From Actinacidiphila acidipaludis (GTDB taxonomy: Bacteria > Actinomycetota > Actinomycetes > Streptomycetales > Streptomycetaceae), in NCBI RefSeq assembly GCF_019890725.1, contig NZ_JAINZZ010000006.1, positions 124,001 through 188,000 of the forward strand: DNA of 64,000 bases, written 5' to 3'. The position numbers were made by a program, and so were the translations under genes. Of the stretch, positions 22,728 to 31,966 are shown in pieces (positions within the stretch are counted from its first letter, which is position 1; each line of letters begins with the position of its first letter). A model generated the notes under the pieces. The model was not told the origin of the DNA, made no database searches, and saw nothing but the letters and a program-made list of their open reading frames with translations.

Positions 22728-25700
22728 TCAGTGCTTCACTGCCGGCTTGTGCCGGAGACCGACCATCCAGGACGGCTTGCTGATGGTCAGCGGCCCGCCT
22801 CCCTTCGTGGGCGGCGCCGCCGTCACCGTGTAGCCGCCCGGCAGGTAGCCGGTCGACCGGGTGCCGGAGGTGTAGCCCGCGAGGTCGAGGACGACGTCGT
22901 ACCGGCCCGGCGTCAGGCCGCGGGTGCTGAGCACGACGGTCAGCGTGGTGCCGTCGGCACTGACGCTGACGGGTGTCGCCATCGGGTCGTAGCTGGACCG
23001 GATGCCGCCCTGTGCCAGGCCGACGTCGGTGCCCAGGTTCAAGTTGGTGCCGTGGAGCACCACCTTGTTGTCCCTCTCCGCCGGTCCCGCCGCCGGCGAC
23101 AGCGACGTCACGTCCGCGGGCTTGGGCGACGTCGAGCACTGCGAGCGGCACACGCCCTGCATCGTGTACGGCAGGGGGAGTGTGCTCCCGCCCGGGCTGA
23201 CGATGACCACCACCTGGGTCGCGGGGGCGCCGCCGCTGACCGAGCAGTGGAAGTCGTACCCGTAGCTCGAACCGCCGCACTGGTAGGCGTAGTCGATGGC
23301 CGTGCCGTTCCAGTTGGCGCTGCTGAACATGTCCACCGACGGCCCGGCCGCGGGGTTGCCGTCCACCAGGTAGACGTCGAAGGACTGCCGGGGCTTGACC
23401 TGCATGACCCCGCAGTAGGCCGTCGAGGTCTCGGTGAGGCTACCGCTGCGCGGCGCGAACCCGTCCGCGGACAGGGAGTTGGCCGTGCACTGCGACGCCC
23501 ATCCCGTGGCCGTCCCGACCCGCCAGGTGTCGACCCGCGCGGGGATCGACGTGCCCGTGTAGCCGGCGGCGAGAACGGCGACCACGTAGGAGGCCGAGCC
23601 GCTCACCCGGCACCCGGAGCCGTGCTGCCAGCACACGATCGTCCCGGTGGAGTCCATGACGAGGAGCTCCGCGCCGGTCTTCGCGGGCGCGGCCGGAGTC
23701 CGCACCGACAGCCACAGCTTGTCGGTGGTGGCCGCCTGGACGCGCAGGCAGCGGGAGTCCAGCGCCGAGGTGAAGGTGTAACCGGTCGACGCGCCGCCGA
23801 CGGTGAGCGACGCCGGGGCGGCGCAGGCCGCCGACGACGACACGTCACGGCGCACGAGGTGGTACGTGTCGACCGTGCCCGTGCCCACCAGGACCGCCGT
23901 GTAGGCGACGCCGGCGGTGAACCGGCACGTCGTCGTGGAGCTCGCGATGCTCGAACACACCTGGTTGCCCGCCGCGTCGAACACCCGTACCGAAGCGTCG
24001 AGTCGGTTGGCGGTGTTGGCGAAGTCGAACAGCTCGGCCGTGGAGTGGCCGTTCGCGGGGAGCGTCAGGCAGGCGGTCTGCGCCGTCGCGGTGAGCTTGA
24101 CGGGCGTACCGGCCGAGGCCCCGAACGGGGTCTGCGGCCACCCGGCGCAGCCTCCCGCGTCACCGGTCCGCTGGACGGTCAGCCGGTACACCCGGGGCAC
24201 CGGCGCCGTCACCACGACGTGGAAGGGAGCCGTGCCGGTCAGCTTGCAGACGGCGAAGGAGTACTCGTTCTCGCACTGCTGGACGCCCTTCGCGTCGTAC
24301 ACCGTCTCGACCGGGACCATCCCGTCGTCGGCCGCGGCGGGCACCAGGTAGACGCCGTTGCCGGACGCGGTGGGAAGGGTGAGGCAGTCGCGCACCCCCG
24401 CCGCGCTGAGATCGAGGCTCACCGGGCCGCTGACGAAGCCCCGGTCGGACGCCGCCACGCAGCCCGCGGTCTGTGCCGGGGACACGAAGACCGGGGCGAA
24501 CGGGGTGTCGTCGAGGTAGCCGGGCCGGAAGACCATGGCGTACGTGCCGGCGGCGGGGAAGGTGCAGGACGCGGCGCCCTGCGCGCAGAACCGGGTGCCG
24601 TCCAGGTGGTACACGCCCGTGCCGCCCACGTCGTAGGTACCGGCGGCGGGCACCTGCAGAAGCCAGCACGGGTCGGTGGAGGTGGCCGGCGCGGTGCCGT
24701 ACACCTGCGGGTGCAGCGCGGTGCAGCCGGCGGGGTCCGACAGCCGGGCGATCCGCATCGTGTACGAGCCGGTGAACCCGTACATCGTGTGGCTGATCAC
24801 CCGGTAGGGGCCGGACCCGGTGAGGACGCACCCGTCCTGGCTGCTGCCGTCACCGGTGCTCGTGGAACAACTCGGCGCGCCCGACGGGTCGACGATCGTC
24901 GAGGTGAGCTGACCGTACACGTCGGTGCCGGCGCTGAGGTCGATCCGGTCGCCGGCCGCGGCGTCGAAGGACTGGCAGTCCACCTGCACCGCGGAGGTGA
25001 ACGACCGGTGCAGCAGCGGCAGGTCGTAGGAGGTGCCGACGCTCGCCGCGCACCCGCCGGTGGAGGCCAGCGGCACCAGCGACACGGTGTAGGGGGCGTC
25101 TTCGTAGCGCGACGCGTTCTCGATCAGGACGGTGTACGTGCCGGCGCCCGGCAGCGAGGAGCACGTCACGTCCTCGCTGCTGTCGTAGCAGGCCGGATCG
25201 CCCTGCGCGGTCAGCAGCTGCCAGGACGCGCCGCCACTGGTGGACTCCCCGCCCTGGAGGGACACCATCGTGAGCCCGCCCGGCAGCGTCACGGTGCGGC
25301 ACTGCAGGCCGCCGACGGGCAGCGTCCCGGTCGCCACGGCGGAACCCGGGTCGCCGAACGGCGCCGCCGCGAGCGTCGCGCAACCGGCCGGATGCGACAG
25401 GCGGTTCACGGACAGCGTCCAGGACGCGGCCTGCGCGTAGCTGTCCTCCAGGAGCATCCGGTAGGGAGCGGTGCCGGACAGCGCGCAGGTGTCCCCGTAC
25501 TGCCCGACACCGCAGACGACCGTGCCGGTCGCGTCGTAGACGGTGGCCTGGACCTCGTACGACAGGCCGCCCACCCGCAGCGCGTCGCCGCTCGCCACGC
25601 CGTCGTCGAGGCCGTAGCACGCGGAGGCGGCGCCCGCGGCGAGCGAACCGGTCTTCGGCGCGCTGCCGAAGGCCAGGTCGGACGCGGTGATCGGGGTGCA

Positions 25701-26414
25701 CGCGGAAGACTTCAGCGAGGAGACCGCGAGGGTGTAACCGCCGCTGCCGTACTGGTCGTCGACCACGAGGGTGTAGCCGCCGGCCGCACCCGTGGCGCAG
25801 GTCCTGACGGAGACCCCGGAGAAGCAGGACACGGCGGTGCCGTCCGGACCGGTGAGCGAGGCGTTGACCTGGGCGCCGGAGGTCGCGACGAGCTGGATCG
25901 TGAGCTGGTCGTCGGCCGCCGAGGTGGTCACTGTGTACGCGTCGCTGCCGCCGGACGCGATCGCGTCGCAGGCGTGCACGGTGTCGAACGCCAACGGGCC
26001 GCCGCACGAGGCGTCCTGGGTGTCGCGCGGGGAAGCCGAGGCGAGGGCGCGGGCCGCGGCCTTCGCGCGCAGAGCCTTGAGCTGCGCGGCCGACGGCCTG
26101 GCGGCTGCGGGCTTCGTGCCGGACGGCTTCTGCCCTGCGGGGTGCCCCGCGGGCGGGGCGGACGCCGGACGGGTCGTGGGGCCGGACGTGGGCCGGCCGG
26201 GCGTGGTGCGGCCGGGCGCCGGCGGCTTCGCCGTGGCCTTGTGCACCGAGGCTCTCGCCGCGGCTCGTGCGGTCGCCGCTCCGGTGCTGGCGTAGGTCGG
26301 CCCCGCCCAGCCGATGAGCGCGACGGCGGCGCTGGTGACCAGTGCCGTGATCGCGGCGGCGCTCGTTCTCCTGCGGCGCGTCTGGTGGCGCCCGGCAGTG
26401 GGCCATGGAGTCAT
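22728..26414 (-). CDS. Large secreted repeat protein with C-terminal IPT/TIG-like domain
   Basis: 1,228 aa. Basic n-region and signal peptide (residues 1-about 42: TRRRRTSAAAITALVTSAAVALIGWAGPTYAS). A Pro/Ala/Thr linker runs to about 115. About eight repeats of roughly 105-120 residues follow, each a PPC-like beta domain with a Cys pair (Y-x-LxVxxL endings, C-x-x-L starts). An IPT/TIG domain lies at about 1110-1205 (VTSLSPAAGPAERDNKVVLHGTNL). No catalytic motif is visible. It is probably an extracellular adhesion or matrix protein stabilised by disulfides. ATG 26414 follows a GGGGGGAA stretch; the frame extends upstream without a better site. Confidence 0.78.
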   Translation of the reverse strand: MTPWPTAGRHQTRRRRTSAAAITALVTSAAVALIGWAGPTYASTGAATARAAARASVHKATAKPPAPGRTTPGRPTSGPTTRPASAPPAGHPAGQKPSGTKPAAARPSAAQLKALRAKAAARALASASPRDTQDASCGGPLAFDTVHACDAIASGGSDAYTVTTSAADDQLTIQLVATSGAQVNASLTGPDGTAVSCFSGVSVRTCATGAAGGYTLVVDDQYGSGGYTLAVSSLKSSACTPITASDLAFGSAPKTGSLAAGAASACYGLDDGVASGDALRVGGLSYEVQATVYDATGTVVCGVGQYGDTCALSGTAPYRMLLEDSYAQAASWTLSVNRLSHPAGCATLAAAPFGDPGSAVATGTLPVGGLQCRTVTLPGGLTMVSLQGGESTSGGASWQLLTAQGDPACYDSSEDVTCSSLPGAGTYTVLIENASRYEDAPYTVSLVPLASTGGCAASVGTSYDLPLLHRSFTSAVQVDCQSFDAAAGDRIDLSAGTDVYGQLTSTIVDPSGAPSCSTSTGDGSSQDGCVLTGSGPYRVISHTMYGFTGSYTMRIARLSDPAGCTALHPQVYGTAPATSTDPCWLLQVPAAGTYDVGGTGVYHLDGTRFCAQGAASCTFPAAGTYAMVFRPGYLDDTPFAPVFVSPAQTAGCVAASDRGFVSGPVSLDLSAAGVRDCLTLPTASGNGVYLVPAAADDGMVPVETVYDAKGVQQCENEYSFAVCKLTGTAPFHVVVTAPVPRVYRLTVQRTGDAGGCAGWPQTPFGASAGTPVKLTATAQTACLTLPANGHSTAELFDFANTANRLDASVRVFDAAGNQVCSSIASSTTTCRFTAGVAYTAVLVGTGTVDTYHLVRRDVSSSAACAAPASLTVGGASTGYTFTSALDSRCLRVQAATTDKLWLSVRTPAAPAKTGAELLVMDSTGTIVCWQHGSGCRVSGSASYVVAVLAAGYTGTSIPARVDTWRVGTATGWASQCTANSLSADGFAPRSGSLTETSTAYCGVMQVKPRQSFDVYLVDGNPAAGPSVDMFSSANWNGTAIDYAYQCGGSSYGYDFHCSVSGGAPATQVVVIVSPGGSTLPLPYTMQGVCRSQCSTSPKPADVTSLSPAAGPAERDNKVVLHGTNLNLGTDVGLAQGGIRSSYDPMATPVSVSADGTTLTVVLSTRGLTPGRYDVVLDLAGYTSGTRSTGYLPGGYTVTAAPPTKGGGPLTISKPSWMVGLRHKPAVKH

Positions 26415-26590
26415 ACGGTTCCCCCCCTGGGAAACACAGGCCCGGCCCCCATGACGACCACAGGGGCCACTCAGGGCGCGCAAAGCTTAGCGAGCACCGA
26501 CGACAGACGGGTAAGGAATTCGCTGTCGCCAGGCGCGCGTTCGCCCCCCCCAGGCCGGGACCTGACCCGCGCGTGGTCCGTCGGGCCCCG

Positions 26591-27217
26591 CTACCGCGGG
26601 CAGGCCGGGTCGGACTGGGTGTGGTGCCAGGGCGAGCCGTGGAGGGCGACGCGGACCGTGACCGAGGCGGAGGCGGCCTCGGAGGGGGTGGGGGCCGGGA
26701 CGGCCGTTCCGGGGATCGAGCCGCCCACCCGGGGCTGGGCGAGGTGTGGGGCGCCGCCGCTCAGCCGGTACGCGGTCGCGGCCGTGCAGACGAGCTGGCG
26801 GACCCCCGCGGAGTCGGGCGCGGCCGTCCCGGCCGGGAGCGTCAGCGTGACCGTGCCGTCCTGAAGGCGGACCTGGACCGGCGAGGTGAGGTGCGGCAGG
26901 CGCGTCGTGAGGTCGGGCCGTCCCGCCGCGCCGGGTCCGGCGAAGAGCAGATGGACGGCCGCCGCCACCGGATCCGCGTCGCCCGCGATCTTCTCCTGAG
27001 CGGCCTGGAGCCGGTCGCCGTCCAGGAAGTAGACGACGACGCGGTCCGCCGCGACCGGGACCGCGGGCAGCCCGCTCGCCGGCATCCCCACGTCGACGAC
27101 GCCGGTCGTGGGCACACCGCATCCCGCGATCAGAACGGCCGCCGCACCGGCTCCGGCGCCCGCGACCGCCACCCGCCGCCGCCCTCCGAGGCCCGTGCGA
27201 GTCCTCGCCCCCCTCAC
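26591..27217 (-). CDS. GerMN-domain lipoprotein downstream of a two-component system
   Basis: 208 aa. The signal ends in a lipobox (AAVLIAGC, Cys at about 31), then a GerMN-like domain (about 50-150: VVYFLDGDRLQAAQ, AAAVHLLFAGPGAA, VTLTLPAG). GTG 27217 has AAGGAG eight bases upstream; the preceding coding frame is an Asp/Glu/Arg repeat (DERDERDE) in the gap after the kinase stop. A response regulator, kinase and lipoprotein in this order recall AfsQ1-AfsQ2-AfsQ3 and MtrA-MtrB-LpqB, where the lipoprotein modulates the kinase outside the membrane. Confidence 0.8.
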   Translation of the reverse strand: MRGARTRTGLGGRRRVAVAGAGAGAAAVLIAGCGVPTTGVVDVGMPASGLPAVPVAADRVVVYFLDGDRLQAAQEKIAGDADPVAAAVHLLFAGPGAAGRPDLTTRLPHLTSPVQVRLQDGTVTLTLPAGTAAPDSAGVRQLVCTAATAYRLSGGAPHLAQPRVGGSIPGTAVPAPTPSEAASASVTVRVALHGSPWHHTQSDPACPR

Positions 27218-27266
27218 GGCCTCCACTCCTTCATCCCGCTCCTCCCGCTCATCGCGCTCATCCCGC

Positions 27267-28814
27267 TCATCCCCTTCCGTCGCCGCGGCCGGCGGGCAGG
27301 TCGACGGTGAAGACGGCACCGCCCGCGGCGCCGTTCTCCGCGCGGATGCGGCCCCCGTGCAGCCGGACGTTCTCCGCGGTGATGGCCAGCCCGAGCCCGC
27401 TGCTCTCGCTGCGCGTCCGGGCCGAACTCGCCTTGTAGAAGCGCTCGAAGACGTGCGGCAGCGCGTCCGGGGCGATGCCGGGGCCGCTGTCGGCGACGAC
27501 CAGCCGCACCCACGACCGCTCCCCCGCCGCACGCGCGAACCCGGCCGTCCCCGCGGCTCCCGCCGTCCCCGCGGCTCCCGCCTTCGCCGCGTCCCCCGCC
27601 CCCGGTTCGCGGTGCGCCGTCAGCGTGACGGTGACCGGTGGCGCGCCGTGCCGCAGCGCGTTGCCGACGAGGTTGGCCACCACCACGTCGAACCGCCGCG
27701 GGTCGACCGGCGTCCGCAGCGCGCCGGGCGGGGGCAGCCGTACCGTCACCCGGTCCTGCCAGCCCCGGGCGGCCAGCGTCCGCCGCACCGACTCGGCCAT
27801 GTCGATCTCGTCCAGGTGGAGTTCGGCCGCGCCCGCGTCGAACCGGGAGATCTCCATGAGGTCGTTGACGAGCCGGACCAGTCGCTCGGTCTCCTCACCG
27901 ATGAGCTGGACGGCCTCGGCCGTGCCGTGTTCGAGGTGCACCGCCTCGTCGTCCAGGACGTCGGTGACCGCGGACATCGCGGCCAGCGGCGTGCGCAGTT
28001 CGTGGGAGACGTCGGCGACGAAGCGCCGTGCCTGCGCCTCCATCCGCCGCAGTTCCGAGACGGAACGCTCCAGCGCGACGGCCGTCTCGTTGAACGCGGC
28101 CGACAGGTCGGCGAGTTCGTCCGAACCGTGCACGCTGAGCCGGGTGTCGAGGTGGCCGTCGGCCATCCGCCGGGTGGCCTGGCGCAGCGCCCGCACCGGC
28201 CGCAGCACCCCGCGGGCGACGAACAGCGCCAGCAGCACGGCCAGGCCGAGCGCGGGCAGCGCGGCGCGTTCGACGGCCGAGACCAGCGTGCTCACGTACC
28301 GCTGTTCCGTGGTCTGCGGCACCACGAGGTAGAGCGCGAGCCCGGAGTCGGCGCGGGAGCCGGTGCCGTCCGCGAAGACGACGGGCAGCCCGACCACGAG
28401 CGCCGACGCGCCTCCGCTGTGCACCCGCTGGAAGACGGCCACCGACCGGGTCTCCACGGAGTGGCGCAGGGCGGCGGTGAGTTCGCCGAAGTCGTCGCCG
28501 GCCTCGGACGGCGCCTCCACGCCGCGGTAGGTGGCCAGCACCCGCCAGTGCTGGGAGCGGTGCGTGGAGGCCAGGCTGAACACCAGGGAGCCGAGCTGGG
28601 CCCGGTCGGGCTGCGACGGGACGTCGGGCAGCAACGCGTCGACGCTGTCCCGGAACTGGTTGACCACGGTGTCCTGGCTCTGCTGGAGCACGCCGGTGCG
28701 GGCCTCGCGGAAGGTGAGGGCGCCGGTGCCGAGCGCGCTCACCACGGCGATCAGGCCGAAGCCGGCGACGAGACGGAACCGCAGACTGCGGACCGCTTCG
28801 GGCATCCTGACCAT
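27267..28814 (-). CDS. Sensor histidine kinase (AfsQ2-like)
   Basis: 515 aa. TM1 at about 12-32, an extracytoplasmic sensor of about 130 residues, TM2 at about 170-190 (ALPALGLAVLLALFVARGVL), HAMP, then HisKA with phospho-acceptor His in FVADVSHELRTPLAAM. The ATPase domain has N box NLVGNALRHGA, G1 VADSGPGIAPDALPHVFERFYKA and G2 SSGLGLAI. An Ala/Gly-rich insertion (GAAGTAGAAGTAG) interrupts the ATPase domain before G1, which is unusual. The start at 28814 lies 16 bases after the regulator stop; MPEAV at 28805 is equally possible. Phosphorylates the regulator encoded immediately upstream. Confidence 0.9.
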   Translation of the reverse strand: MVRMPEAVRSLRFRLVAGFGLIAVVSALGTGALTFREARTGVLQQSQDTVVNQFRDSVDALLPDVPSQPDRAQLGSLVFSLASTHRSQHWRVLATYRGVEAPSEAGDDFGELTAALRHSVETRSVAVFQRVHSGGASALVVGLPVVFADGTGSRADSGLALYLVVPQTTEQRYVSTLVSAVERAALPALGLAVLLALFVARGVLRPVRALRQATRRMADGHLDTRLSVHGSDELADLSAAFNETAVALERSVSELRRMEAQARRFVADVSHELRTPLAAMSAVTDVLDDEAVHLEHGTAEAVQLIGEETERLVRLVNDLMEISRFDAGAAELHLDEIDMAESVRRTLAARGWQDRVTVRLPPPGALRTPVDPRRFDVVVANLVGNALRHGAPPVTVTLTAHREPGAGDAAKAGAAGTAGAAGTAGFARAAGERSWVRLVVADSGPGIAPDALPHVFERFYKASSARTRSESSGLGLAITAENVRLHGGRIRAENGAAGGAVFTVDLPAGRGDGRG

Positions 28815-28830
28815 GGCCGGTGTCCCGCCG

Positions 28831-29511
28831 TCACGCGGCGCGGAAGCGGTAGCCGAAGCCGCGCACCGTCTCGATGTGGCCGGAGTCCCCGCCGAGCTTG
28901 CCGCGCAGCCGCTTGACGCAGGCGTCCACCAGCCGGACGTCCCCGTGATAGCTGTGCTCCCACACCTGCTCCAGCAGTTGCTGGCGGCTGAGGACCTGGC
29001 CGGGCGCGTCCGACAGGGCGAGCAGCAGGCGCAGTTCGGAGGGGGCGAGCGGCACCGGCTCGCCGCGGTGGGTGACGACCAGGGCGGCCCGGTCGATGGC
29101 GAGGTCGCCGTAGGTGCGCGGCCGCGGCCGGGTGCGGCCCTCCGTGTCGGGGGCGGTGCGGCGCAGCACGGCCCGCATCCGCGCCTCCAGCACACTCGCG
29201 CGCACCGGTTTGACGACGTAGTCGTCGGCGCCCGCCTCCAGGCCGACCACCACGTCGATGTCGTCGCCGCGAGCGGTCACGATGATGATCGGCACCTGGT
29301 CGTGCTCGCGTATCCGGCGGCACACGTCGAGCCCGGGTATGCCGGGCAGCATCAGGTCGAGCACCACGACGTCCGGCCGGTGCGAGCGCAGGAGGGTCAG
29401 CCCCTCCTCGCCGGTGGGCGCGGCGGCGACGTCGTGCCCGCGGTGACGCAGCGCCCATTCCACGCCCCGCCGGACGGCGGGGTCGTCTTCGATGAGCAGT
29501 ACGCGGGACAC
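28831..29511 (-). CDS. OmpR-family response regulator (AfsQ1-like)
   Basis: 226 aa. Receiver domain with acidic pair LIEDD, phospho-acceptor Asp in VVVLDLMLPGIPG (about 51) and Lys in DDYVVKPV. The C-terminal winged helix (about 130-225) ends in VRLVDACVKRLRGKLGG and VRGFGYRF. The GDDIDVVVGLEAGADDYVVKPV stretch closely matches AfsQ1 of S. coelicolor, a regulator of antibiotic synthesis and nitrogen response; this is from memory. GTG start at 29511. The gene leads the regulator-kinase-lipoprotein operon; the 244-bp region to 29756 carries divergent promoters not resolved here. Confidence 0.9.
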   Translation of the reverse strand: MSRVLLIEDDPAVRRGVEWALRHRGHDVAAAPTGEEGLTLLRSHRPDVVVLDLMLPGIPGLDVCRRIREHDQVPIIIVTARGDDIDVVVGLEAGADDYVVKPVRASVLEARMRAVLRRTAPDTEGRTRPRPRTYGDLAIDRAALVVTHRGEPVPLAPSELRLLLALSDAPGQVLSRQQLLEQVWEHSYHGDVRLVDACVKRLRGKLGGDSGHIETVRGFGYRFRAA

Positions 29512-29755
29512 CGCCTCAGTATGCGCAGGGCGCGGCGCGGGCGGGTCTCCGGTTCCGTCCCGGGGCGGGTTTGTTGCAGAACGGTCACATGGACGGTGGC
29601 ACCGTCACCGGCCCCCATCAGGCAGCATGCGTCCGCACGTTATGCATTCGTGACCGAACGGACCAGGAGTCATCATCTGCTCTCGCGAGCCTGAGGCCAC
29701 GACCGCCGGTCAGCCGGCGGGGAGTTGACCGAAGAGCGACGGAGGGGACGGGGAC

Positions 29756-30622
29756 ATGGGCGGGGCGCGCGGCAGAAGTGCCAAGCGGGGCGGGCGGCGC
29801 GGCGCGCGGCGCTCGGGCGGCGGGTCGTACGTCGTGCTGGGGCTGATCTTCCTTGCCCTGCTCGGGGTGACGCTCTATGTGGTGAAGGCCGGCGGGCACG
29901 CGGGGGCGGCGGAGGCGCGGAACGGCCCGCCGGGGCCGGGGGACGGCACGGTCCCCGCCACGGCCGGGGCCTCGGACGCGGCGTCCGGCGCGTCGTCGAG
30001 CGCGAAGCCGCACCGCACGACGCCCGGCAGCCCCGCGGCACCCACCACCCCGGACGTCCCCGGCCACGGCACCGGCGACTTCAGCACCGCCGACGCCGCC
30101 GGGAAGGCCGTGGGGCAGGGCACGATCCGGCGCTACAAGGTCGAGGTCGAGGGCGGCACGGGCATCTCGGCGGCCGCCGCTGCCCACGAGATCCAGGGGA
30201 TCCTCGCCGACCCCCGCGGCTGGACCGACGACGGCCGTGACGGCTTCCAGCTCGTGTCCTCCGGGCCCGCCGACTTCGTGATCAAGATCGCCACGCCGGA
30301 CACCGTGGACGCGATCTGCGGCGCCGCGGGCCTGCACACGCACGGCGAGGTGAACTGCGACGTCGGGCCGACCGTCGTGGTCAACCTCAAGCGCTGGCAG
30401 CTGGGTTCACCCCAGTTCCCGGGGCCGATCCACGGCTACCGCGCGCTGATCATCAACCACGAGGTCGGCCACAGGATCGGCCACGGCCACGAGGGGTGCC
30501 CGGGACCCGGCCGGCTCGCGCCGGTCATGATGCAGCAGATCGACGGGCTGCACGGCTGCAGGGCCAACGCCTGGCCCTACGACGCGTCCGGCCACTACAT
30601 CCAGGGGCCTTCCGTCCCCTGA
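29756..30622 (+). CDS. DUF3152 membrane-anchored putative metalloprotease
   Basis: 288 aa. A very basic cytoplasmic head (1-25), one membrane anchor (YVVLGLIFLALLGVTLYVV, about 24-43), a Gly/Ala/Pro linker to about 115, and the DUF3152 domain (about 120-288). It contains NHEVGHRIGHGHEGC, a zinc-protease-like HExxHxxGH motif, with a later Cys and MMQQ segment. DUF3152 proteins are surface proteins of actinobacteria with no defined substrate. ATG 29756 is preceded by GGAGGGG. Divergent from the two-component operon. Confidence 0.88.
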   Translation: MGGARGRSAKRGGRRGARRSGGGSYVVLGLIFLALLGVTLYVVKAGGHAGAAEARNGPPGPGDGTVPATAGASDAASGASSSAKPHRTTPGSPAAPTTPDVPGHGTGDFSTADAAGKAVGQGTIRRYKVEVEGGTGISAAAAAHEIQGILADPRGWTDDGRDGFQLVSSGPADFVIKIATPDTVDAICGAAGLHTHGEVNCDVGPTVVVNLKRWQLGSPQFPGPIHGYRALIINHEVGHRIGHGHEGCPGPGRLAPVMMQQIDGLHGCRANAWPYDASGHYIQGPSVP

Positions 30623-30682
30623 CCCCCTGGCCCGGGGCCCTGGGGCGACCACGACGCCCGGTCGCCGCCGAAGGGACCGCTC

Positions 30683-30841
30683 CTACCGCATCTCGAAGAC
30701 CGGCCCTCGCGGGGCGAACGGCAGGCGGGCGCCGCGCGGCAGCAGGAAGGCGTGCTCGCGCCGCACCCTGAGCACGTCGCACTCGCCGTCGGTGATCAGC
30801 AGCACCGGGGCCCCTGGCGGGAAGTCGTCGGCGCCGAGCAT
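30683..30841 (-). pseudogene. Remnant of a VWA-like protein (C-terminal 52 codons)
   Basis: The minus strand reads MLGADDFPPGAPVLLITDG, then RREHAFLLPRGARLPF and a stop. The LLITDGECD stretch resembles the last strand of von Willebrand A-type domains in Streptomyces. No upstream portion exists before the sigma factor stop at 30872, so it is a decayed 3' end. The identification rests on a short stretch. Confidence 0.45.
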
Positions 30842-30871
30842 TACCGGTTCTGAGCGGTTCTCAGTGGACCT

Positions 30872-31801
30872 TCAGCGCCGCATCGCGGTCTCCCGCTCGA
30901 CCCGCGACAGCTTCTCCGGATTGCGCACGTTGTAGATCCCGGTGATCAGCCCGTCGTCGATCCGGATGGTCACGACGCCCTCGATCACGCCGTCCACCCG
31001 GATGACCAGGCCGGCCCGGCCGTTGACCTCGACCGCCTCGACGTCCGCGCGGCCGGCGAACCGCGGCAGGCCCTCGGACAGCACCCGGCCCACCTCCTGG
31101 GCGCCGCGCAGCGGCTGCGGCGCGGCCTCGCGGACACCGCCGCCGTCACCGAGGGCGACCACGTCGGGTGCGAGCAGCGCGATCAGGTTCCGCAGGTCGC
31201 CGGTCTCGACGGCCTGCTGGAAGGCCGCGAGCGCGCGGCGGGTCTCGTCCGGGGAGACCGGCCCGCGCGGCCGGCGGGCGGCGACGTGGGCCCGCGCGCG
31301 GTGCGCGATCTGCCGGACCGCGGCCGGTGTCTTGTCGACGGCCTCCGCGATCTCCGCGTACTCCAGGTCGAACACGTCGCGCAGCACGAACACGGCCCGC
31401 TCGGTGGGCGTCAGCGTCTCCAGCACCAGCAGCATGGCCGTGGACACGGAGTCGGCGAGTTCGACGTCCTCGGCGACGTCCGGGGCGGTGAGCAGCGGCT
31501 CGGGCAGCCACGGCCCGACGTACGTCTCCTTGCGCCGGGCCAGGGTCCGCAGCCGGCTCAGCGCCTGGCGGGTGGCGATCCTGACCAGGTAGGCGCGGTG
31601 GTCGCGCACGGTGGCGGCGTCGACGCCGACCCAGCGCAGCCAGGTCTCCTGGAGGACGTCCTCCGCGTCCGCCGCCGAGCCGAGGATCTCGTAGGCGACG
31701 GTGAACAGCAGGCTCCGGTGGCGGACGTAGGCGTCGGTGGCCCAGTCCCGGCCGTCGTCCGGAGCGAGCGGCCCGGTCGCGTCCGTCGTTCGCTCGCTCA
31801 T
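30872..31801 (-). CDS. ECF41-family RNA polymerase sigma factor (SigJ-like), copy 1
   Basis: 309 aa. Region 2 (DAYVRHRSLLFTVAYEILGSAADAEDVLQETWLRW, about 22-60), the ECF41 linker motif YVGPWLPEPLL (about 103), region 4 (LTPTERAVFVLRDVFDLEYAEIAEAV, about 140-185) and a C-terminal SnoaL-like domain ending in NPEKL, the ECF41 signature equivalent to NPDKL. In this group the C-terminal domain replaces an anti-sigma factor and tunes activity. ATG 31801. The carboxymuconolactone decarboxylase gene divergent from it is the typical target and partner. Confidence 0.92.
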   Translation of the reverse strand: MSERTTDATGPLAPDDGRDWATDAYVRHRSLLFTVAYEILGSAADAEDVLQETWLRWVGVDAATVRDHRAYLVRIATRQALSRLRTLARRKETYVGPWLPEPLLTAPDVAEDVELADSVSTAMLLVLETLTPTERAVFVLRDVFDLEYAEIAEAVDKTPAAVRQIAHRARAHVAARRPRGPVSPDETRRALAAFQQAVETGDLRNLIALLAPDVVALGDGGGVREAAPQPLRGAQEVGRVLSEGLPRFAGRADVEAVEVNGRAGLVIRVDGVIEGVVTIRIDDGLITGIYNVRNPEKLSRVERETAMRR

Positions 31802-31905
31802 CGCCTGACTCCTGCCCGTTCGCGTGCCGTGGTGGTGCCGGCGGCCACTGGCTCCCGCCCCCTGGCGCTCCCCCCCGACCGCCCGCCAGTGGCCGCCGAT
31901 CACAG

Positions 31906-31932
31906 GACTCCGGTGCGCGCCGCTTTGTGACA
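31906..31932 (-). promoter_or_regulatory. Candidate ECF41 promoter for sigma gene 1
   Basis: On the minus strand TGTCACA (plus 31926-31932), 16-base spacer, AGTC (31906-31909). The published ECF41 promoter is TGTCACA-N16/17-CGTC, so the -35 is perfect and the -10 differs at one base. It would give autoregulation. Confidence 0.55.
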
Positions 31933-31966
31933 CCTGGAGATCGTGGCGCAGGTCACATTCCCACAC

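Noticed and set aside
27108..28916. Rightward 602-codon frame over the histidine kinase
   Set aside because: Antisense shadow; the kinase motifs on the minus strand are complete.
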